Below, one piece after another: positions 60,010 through 64,000 of a DNA stretch of 64,000 nucleotides (positions are counted from its first letter, which is position 1; each line of letters starts with the position of its first letter). The notes beneath the pieces are model-generated. The model worked only from the letters and a program-made list of their open reading frames with translations, was not told where the DNA came from and did not search any database. The translations under genes were made by a program, and so were the position numbers. The stretch is from Cryptomeria japonica (taxonomy: Eukaryota > Streptophyta > Pinopsida > Cupressales > Cupressaceae). Where the stretch lies: contig NC_081407.1 of assembly GCF_030272615.1 (NCBI RefSeq), positions 263,798,574-263,862,573 of the forward strand, given 5' to 3'.

Positions 60010-60419
60010 GCAATCTCTTAACCAGTTCTATTCATGATTTTGCATTTACCATTCTTGAATTATAACTGAAATCCCTTTTCAACTAATTGACCAACACTCA
60101 AAATATTATGCTTCAAACCTTCAACGTAATAAACGTTGTTAGTATTGTGCTTACCATGAAAAGATATAGTGCCTTTTCCTTTGATTAAACAAGTTTTATC
60201 ATCCCCAATTCTTACTAGACCTCCATTGTATTCTTGAAAAGATAAGAATTTACTTTTATCACCAGTCATATGATGTCAACATCCAGAATCTATAATCCAT
60301 TCATCCTTTTCTTCAATTTTAACTGTCAAGGCTTGTTCTATTGGTGGAACAATAGGTGTTAGTTGATCTTCTATTATTGCAACAAAAGCCCATCCATTGT
60401 CTGTTGGTTCTTCATCACA
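60010..60419 (-). pseudogene. H aspartic protease
   Basis: DEWIIDSGC then one stop (60273-60278) then HHMTGDKSKFLSFQEYNGG, CLIKGKGTISFHGK and VEGLKHNILSVGQLVEKGF. Standard copia protease with DSG. Confidence 0.9.
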
Positions 60420-61388
60420 ATCATTAGTCACTCCTTCATCAACATAGTAACATGATTTATCTCTATTCTTCTTAAATTTGTATCTCTGATATTCAGGGTT
60501 AAGCTTATATGTCAGTTTAGCTTCTTCTCTCAATTTTGCATGTCTATCAGGATATCTAGATGCCATATGACCAATTTTATTGCAATTAAAACATTTAAAT
60601 GGTGCTCTACCTTCATAATTACTTCCAATAGGACCTTTAGGTATTTTCCTTGCAAATAGTGCTTCAAGTTCTTCCAGTTCTTCATTTTCCTTTTTGATAT
60701 CTTCAAGTTCTTTTGCATAAAGTGCTTTCCAATAAGATTTGCCAGATGATGATGATTATGTAGATGATGATGCTTTGAAGGATAAATTTGTCTTAATAGT
60801 AGCAATAGGACCAAATTCCTCAAGTTCAAATGTTGAAAGTTTTCCAACCAAGGTATCTCTAGATACTGATGTATTAGGCATTGTTCTCAACTCATTAATA
60901 GTAGTTACTTTCATTTTGTATGCTGGTGGAAATTCTCTTAAAACTTTAGAAACAATTTCATCTTCACTTAAGGATTCTCCACAACATTGTATTCCCAAAA
61001 CAATTTTATTAACCCTTTCCATAAAAGAAAAAATTCTTTCATCTTCTTCCATTTTCAGATTTTCATACCTGACCCAGAAGCATTCCATTTTTGTAATTTT
61101 AACAGTGGTATCTTCTTCATTCAATGTCTCTAATTTATCCCAAATAGCTTTAGCAGTAGATCAGTCTGATAATCTAAGGATTTTATGATCTAACAATGTG
61201 CTCAAAAGTGCTTCTCTTGCTTTGCAATCATTTTCTTCATCCTTACCCAATGCTGGTGGATTAGGTTGATTCTATGTAGAACCAACATAGCCATTCTTTG
61301 TAATATCCCATATGTCTTTTCCAATGCAATTTAGATGTGCTTCCATTCTGATCTTCCATATACCATAGTTAGTTCCATCAAGTTTCAG
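60420..61388 (-). pseudogene. H gag with zinc knuckle, start deleted
   Basis: Seen: LDGTNYGIWKIRMEAHLNCI, ENDCKAREALLSTLLDHKIL, ENLKMEEDERIFSFMERVNK, INELRTMPNTSVSRDTLVGK, LEELEALFARKIPKGPIG, then knuckle CFNCNKIGHMASRY (last Cys now Tyr). The first residues, which in C read MATNIFRKDNPK, fall in the deletion. Confidence 0.9.
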
Positions 61389-62386
61389 ACTAAACTTGAT
61401 GCATAATACCGGTAAACCAAACTTAATGCCAGTTGATCGATTAGCAGTTAATATTAATACCGGTGAAACTTAATGCATGAAACATAAAGAGAAACAATAT
61501 CCACAACTCATAATATAAAGATTTATACGTGAAAATCTTGTAAGGGGAAAAACCATAGTGGGAAACCTTACCTACAATCAGATGATACTACAATAGATAG
61601 TATGTGTACATAAATGGGGTCTACACATGGAGAAAGGCCAACCGCCTAGATGCCACTGCTCAATCACAAAATAGGAGTCACACTAACTTCAATTAAATGG
61701 TTAAATTCAATGATAATGTACTGCTCAAAGTAGCATCTTCAATGTTGGATTCAGTACCGGTTAAGCTCTAATAATCACCTTCAAACCTTCCTTGAACCTT
61801 CTTTATGGTCTTCTCATATGATCTTCAATATTCGTACATACCATGTTACAAAACCATATACCATATATATTACATGTTACATTTATCTCACAAATCAGCT
61901 CTTGGATATATACCAAAACCTAAGACCAAATGTATAGGTCATCTTACTAAGAATATTACAATTAGATAAGTCAAGATGTGATGCATCATGTCGGATCAAT
62001 ACATTTACAACAATATCCAATCAATAAATCATCTCCATAACATGTCGTGCTGATCTAGAATAGATAACGTGTGCCAGTGAATAACCTAAACCAATTTGTT
62101 GGTAACAACAAATATGTCAACCTGATTAGACCAATAACCAAAATACAAAAACCAAGTATCCAAACCATATCTTCGACACAAAAAAGTAATCTCTAGATGA
62201 TTAGAAGTCATCCTTAGTGCTGGTGAACAATATAACCTACCGATGAGCATTTACCGGTGACTATGCATAAGTCATTGAACATGTCGATGAACAACAATGT
62301 GTCAGTTCAACATAACCATAGATCTCTAGAAGGATAAGTGTTGACATCAATGACAAAACTAATGCAACACATCCATAATATCAACA
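61389..62386 (-). repeat. 5' LTR of element H, truncated
   Basis: Matches 55900-56882 of the other LTR. The PBS-proximal 90 bp or so are gone. Ends AATATCAACA. Confidence 0.9.
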
Positions 62387-62391
62387 TAATC

Positions 62392-62568
62392 ATCTACTCG
62401 TGACTGTGCATAAGCCAATATCCATACCGAGACCACAATGTGCCAATTCAACAATAAACCAATATAACGAGAGTGCCAAATCAATAATGTAGACCTCCAG
62501 AAAGATAAGTGTTGACATCAATGACAAAACCAATGCAAAACATGATGAAGTCATCCATAATACCGACA
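62392..62568 (-). repeat. 5' LTR of element C, second part
   Basis: Matches the end of the C 3' LTR (CGTGACTGTGCATAAGCC, CAATATCCATAC). Ends ACCGACA, followed by the duplication TGGTC at 62569-62573. Confidence 0.92.
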
Positions 62569-62573
62569 TGGTC

Positions 62574-63127
62574 AAGGAATGTAATGTGTGAATAATGTAA
62601 TATCATTCAGGAAGAGGAGTTGGTTGATCATTGAGATCGAATCAAGTTTATGTAAGAGGATTTATTCCTCTGGTATTGAGCTTAACCGGAACTATACTCT
62701 GGCACAGGAGATGCTATATTTTGCAGTTCAACACTTCTTCGGATTGTAGTCTTGATTTATATGTAGTCAATGAGACTCCTTTTGTGATGAGTAGTGTGCT
62801 CTAGGTTGTTGGCCTTCCTGCAAGTGCAAGACCCTTCATTTTAATTCACATACCTATTGCAAAAGTATTATCTGACTGTGGCTAGGCTTCCCACCATGGT
62901 TTTTTCCTTTACCGGGTTTTCCACATACAAATCTTGGTGTTATGTGGATGCCTTTTATTCTATGATTATTGTTTATGCTTAATTGGTTTAACTGCTATTT
63001 GGGTATTAATATTTTGGGTTCTGGTATTAAAGTTTAAATTGTTAATGCTTCTGGTAATCTGTGACAACTGATTCAACCCCTCCCCCCCCTTTCTTAGTTG
63101 TCTTCCAGTTATCTGAACTGTCTAACA
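62574..63127 (+). repeat. 5' LTR of element I, second part
   Basis: Continues 28915-29581. Contains the poly-C tract near 63080-63090 and ends CTGTCTAACA. Confidence 0.85.
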
Positions 63128-63142
63128 ATTGGTATCAGAGCT
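63128..63142 (+). other. Primer-binding site of I
   Basis: ATTGGTATCAGAGCT directly after the LTR; initiator tRNA-Met type. Confidence 0.92.
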
Positions 63143-63205
63143 TTGGTCCTCTTTGTAGAAAGCTTAACCACTTGAGGAAGATCCTATGCTGACTAACAAT
63201 TCAAG

Positions 63206-64000
63206 TTGATCCAGTTCTCTGGAGATATCTTTCGAATGGATATTCGAAGGCTTGATGAAACAAATTACACAATATGGAACATTCAGATGGAGACTCATCT
63301 AAGATGTCTTGGCAAGAAGATTTGGGTGATCACACAAAATGGTGTCATACCCTATAATCCAGGATCTAGAAATCCTCCTCAGACAAACTTGGACAAGGAG
63401 CTTGAGAATGATTGTAGAGAAATAGAAGCCCTCTTGTGTGCACTTTTTGATCAGGAAATAATGGGATTAACCAACAAATCATCTGCAAAGGCTATATGGG
63501 ATAAGTTGTAGACTCTTAATGGAGGTGACCCTATAGTAAAAATTTCTAAACTTGATGGTTACCGGGTGAGATATAAAAACCTGAAAATGGAAGAAGATGA
63601 AAGGATTACTGCATTCATGGAAAGGGTAAATGAGATTGTTATGGGAATTCAATGTTGTGGTGGAAGTCTGAGCGAAGATGAAATTATTTCTGAAATTATT
63701 TCTAAAAACCTGAGAGCCCTACCATTGGCTTAAAAAATTAAGGCTATTATTATTAACGAGTTGAGAACAATGGCTAATACATATGTCAACAAAGATACTT
63801 TGGTTGGGAAACTATCTTCTTTTGATCTTGAGGAATTTGAACCTTCTAGAGCTGTAAAAATTGAACCCTCTTCTCATGCATCTACATCTGCAACCAGTAA
63901 GAAAGCCTAGAAAGATTTATATGCAAAATAATTGGAAGATATGAAGAGAGAAGATGATGAGTTTGAGCAACTTGAAGCACTATTTGCTAGAAGAGTACCT
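63206..64000 (+). pseudogene. I gag (copia), runs off the window
   Basis: ATG at 63206 (MIQFSGDIF). Contains RRLDETNYTIWNIQMETHLR, ENDCREIEALLCALFDQEIM, KNLKMEEDERITAFMERVNE, CCGGSLSEDEII, INELRTMANTYVNKDTLVGK and DDEFEQLEALFARRVP at the edge. Stops near 63509, 63731, 63908 and 63929. Same gag type as C and H. The end lies outside the window. Confidence 0.9.

Larger units (their letters stand above)
55811..62386 (-). mobile_element. Element H: copia retrotransposon related to C, 5' end deleted
   Basis: Minus strand, inside the 5' LTR of C. Seen: complete 3' LTR 55811-56882 (1072 bp), polypurine tract, RNase H, RT, integrase, protease, gag, then an abrupt join at about 61388/61389 from gag into the middle of the other LTR. 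The gag start, the PBS and the inner end of the 5' LTR (about 90 bp) are missing. The expected target duplications are GAACC (55806-55810) and TAATC (62387-62391), only 3 of 5 identical, but the C LTR sequence resumes exactly there. Well-kept catalytic motifs, but it cannot prime. Confidence 0.9.
29582..62568 (-). mobile_element. Element C: copia retrotransposon, hosts B (with A), D and H
   Basis: Minus strand. Seen: exact target duplication TGGTC at 29577-29581 and 62569-62573, 33 kb apart. The 3' LTR is 29582-30379 plus 44902-45214 (1111 bp) and the 5' LTR 54879-55810 plus 62392-62568 (1109 bp), each split by another insertion, and the reassembled lengths agree within 2 bp. PBS at 54864-54878, polypurine tract at 45215-45229. 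Order gag, protease, integrase, RT, RNase H. Element H is a close relative. Defective: stops, D in gag, lost zinc knuckle. Confidence 0.95.
28915..64000 (+). mobile_element. Element I: copia retrotransposon, truncated by the window end, hosts C
   Basis: Seen: the LTR end at 63127 is followed by an initiator-Met PBS and a copia gag that runs off the window. Removing element C (29582-62568) and one TGGTC copy joins 29581 to 62574 into a single LTR of about 1.2 kb. The left end is uncertain: TGTC at 28915 is the first TG after the target duplication of J and lies upstream of text resembling the start of C-family LTRs (ATGTGTTGCATTGAT, TTGATGTCAACACT). The 3' LTR and target duplication are outside the window. 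Confidence 0.75.

Noticed and set aside
54879-62568. C and H as tandem elements sharing an LTR
   Set aside because: C-family LTR text resumes at 62392 exactly where it breaks at 55810, and the summed length (1109 bp) equals the other C LTR, so H is nested.
1-64000. Tandem satellites or CRISPR-like arrays
   Set aside because: The only regular tandem units are the 54-bp and 36-bp coding repeats; LTR motif arrays are irregular and degenerate, and no spacer-repeat pattern exists.

Overview
This is plant nuclear DNA from a large, repeat-rich genome. The sequence is AT-rich, there is no recognisable intact host gene, and about 92% of the window lies inside LTR retrotransposons. A gymnosperm or another big-genome seed plant would fit, but the species cannot be named from the sequence. 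No rRNA, tRNA, CRISPR or operon structure is present.

The window resolves into three stacks of nested LTR elements separated by a little older DNA. Ten of the eleven insertions can be delimited by 5-bp target-site duplications (TSDs), eight of them exact. Stack 1: Ty3/gypsy-like element F (147-18815, TSD ATTTT) contains Ty1/copia element E (1934-16863, TSD GAAAC), which contains element G (4954-12605, TSD GTTTC). Stack 2: gypsy-like element J (23753-28906, TSD ATGGC) has solo LTR K (27489-28513, TSD GTTCT) in its 3' LTR. Stack 3: copia element I (about 28915 to beyond 64000) has copia element C (29582-62568, TSD TGGTC) in its 5' LTR. C carries element B (30380-44896, TSD GAACT/GACCT) in one LTR, element H (55811-62386, decayed TSD) in the other, and element D (49090-54374, TSD AGATC) in its gag. 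B in turn carries copia element A (30703-37664, TSD TTACC) in its 5' LTR. The deepest path is four levels: I > C > B > A. Removing each insertion plus one TSD copy restores the interrupted reading frame (F gag, E reverse transcriptase, C gag) or the expected LTR length.

Autonomous-type elements: E and A are one copia family (LTRs about 1.4 kb); C, H and I are a second (LTRs about 1.1-1.2 kb). All are decayed by stops, frameshifts or deletions. Non-autonomous elements: F and D are gypsy-like with gag plus aspartic protease only, and J has gag only. G and B form an unusual family. It has copia-type termini (initiator-Met PBS, GCCAAAGGGGGAGAT polypurine tract, 1.1-kb LTRs) and a coiled-coil gag with four CCHC zinc-knuckle positions. 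Instead of pol it has a long second ORF (about 1,080-1,110 codons) with a lysine/glutamate-rich tandem-repeat section. I do not recognise this ORF and regard it as the best candidate here for something undescribed.

Between stacks 1 and 2 (18821-23747) lies a 728-codon frame encoding a plant mobile domain (PMD) protein with a glycine-rich linker and a glutamine-rich C-terminal part. It has no frameshift that I can find, and its many stops are almost all ones that C-to-T change could make from Gln or Arg codons. It is flanked by GATATG-rich simple sequence and by AT-rich DNA in which I recognise nothing.
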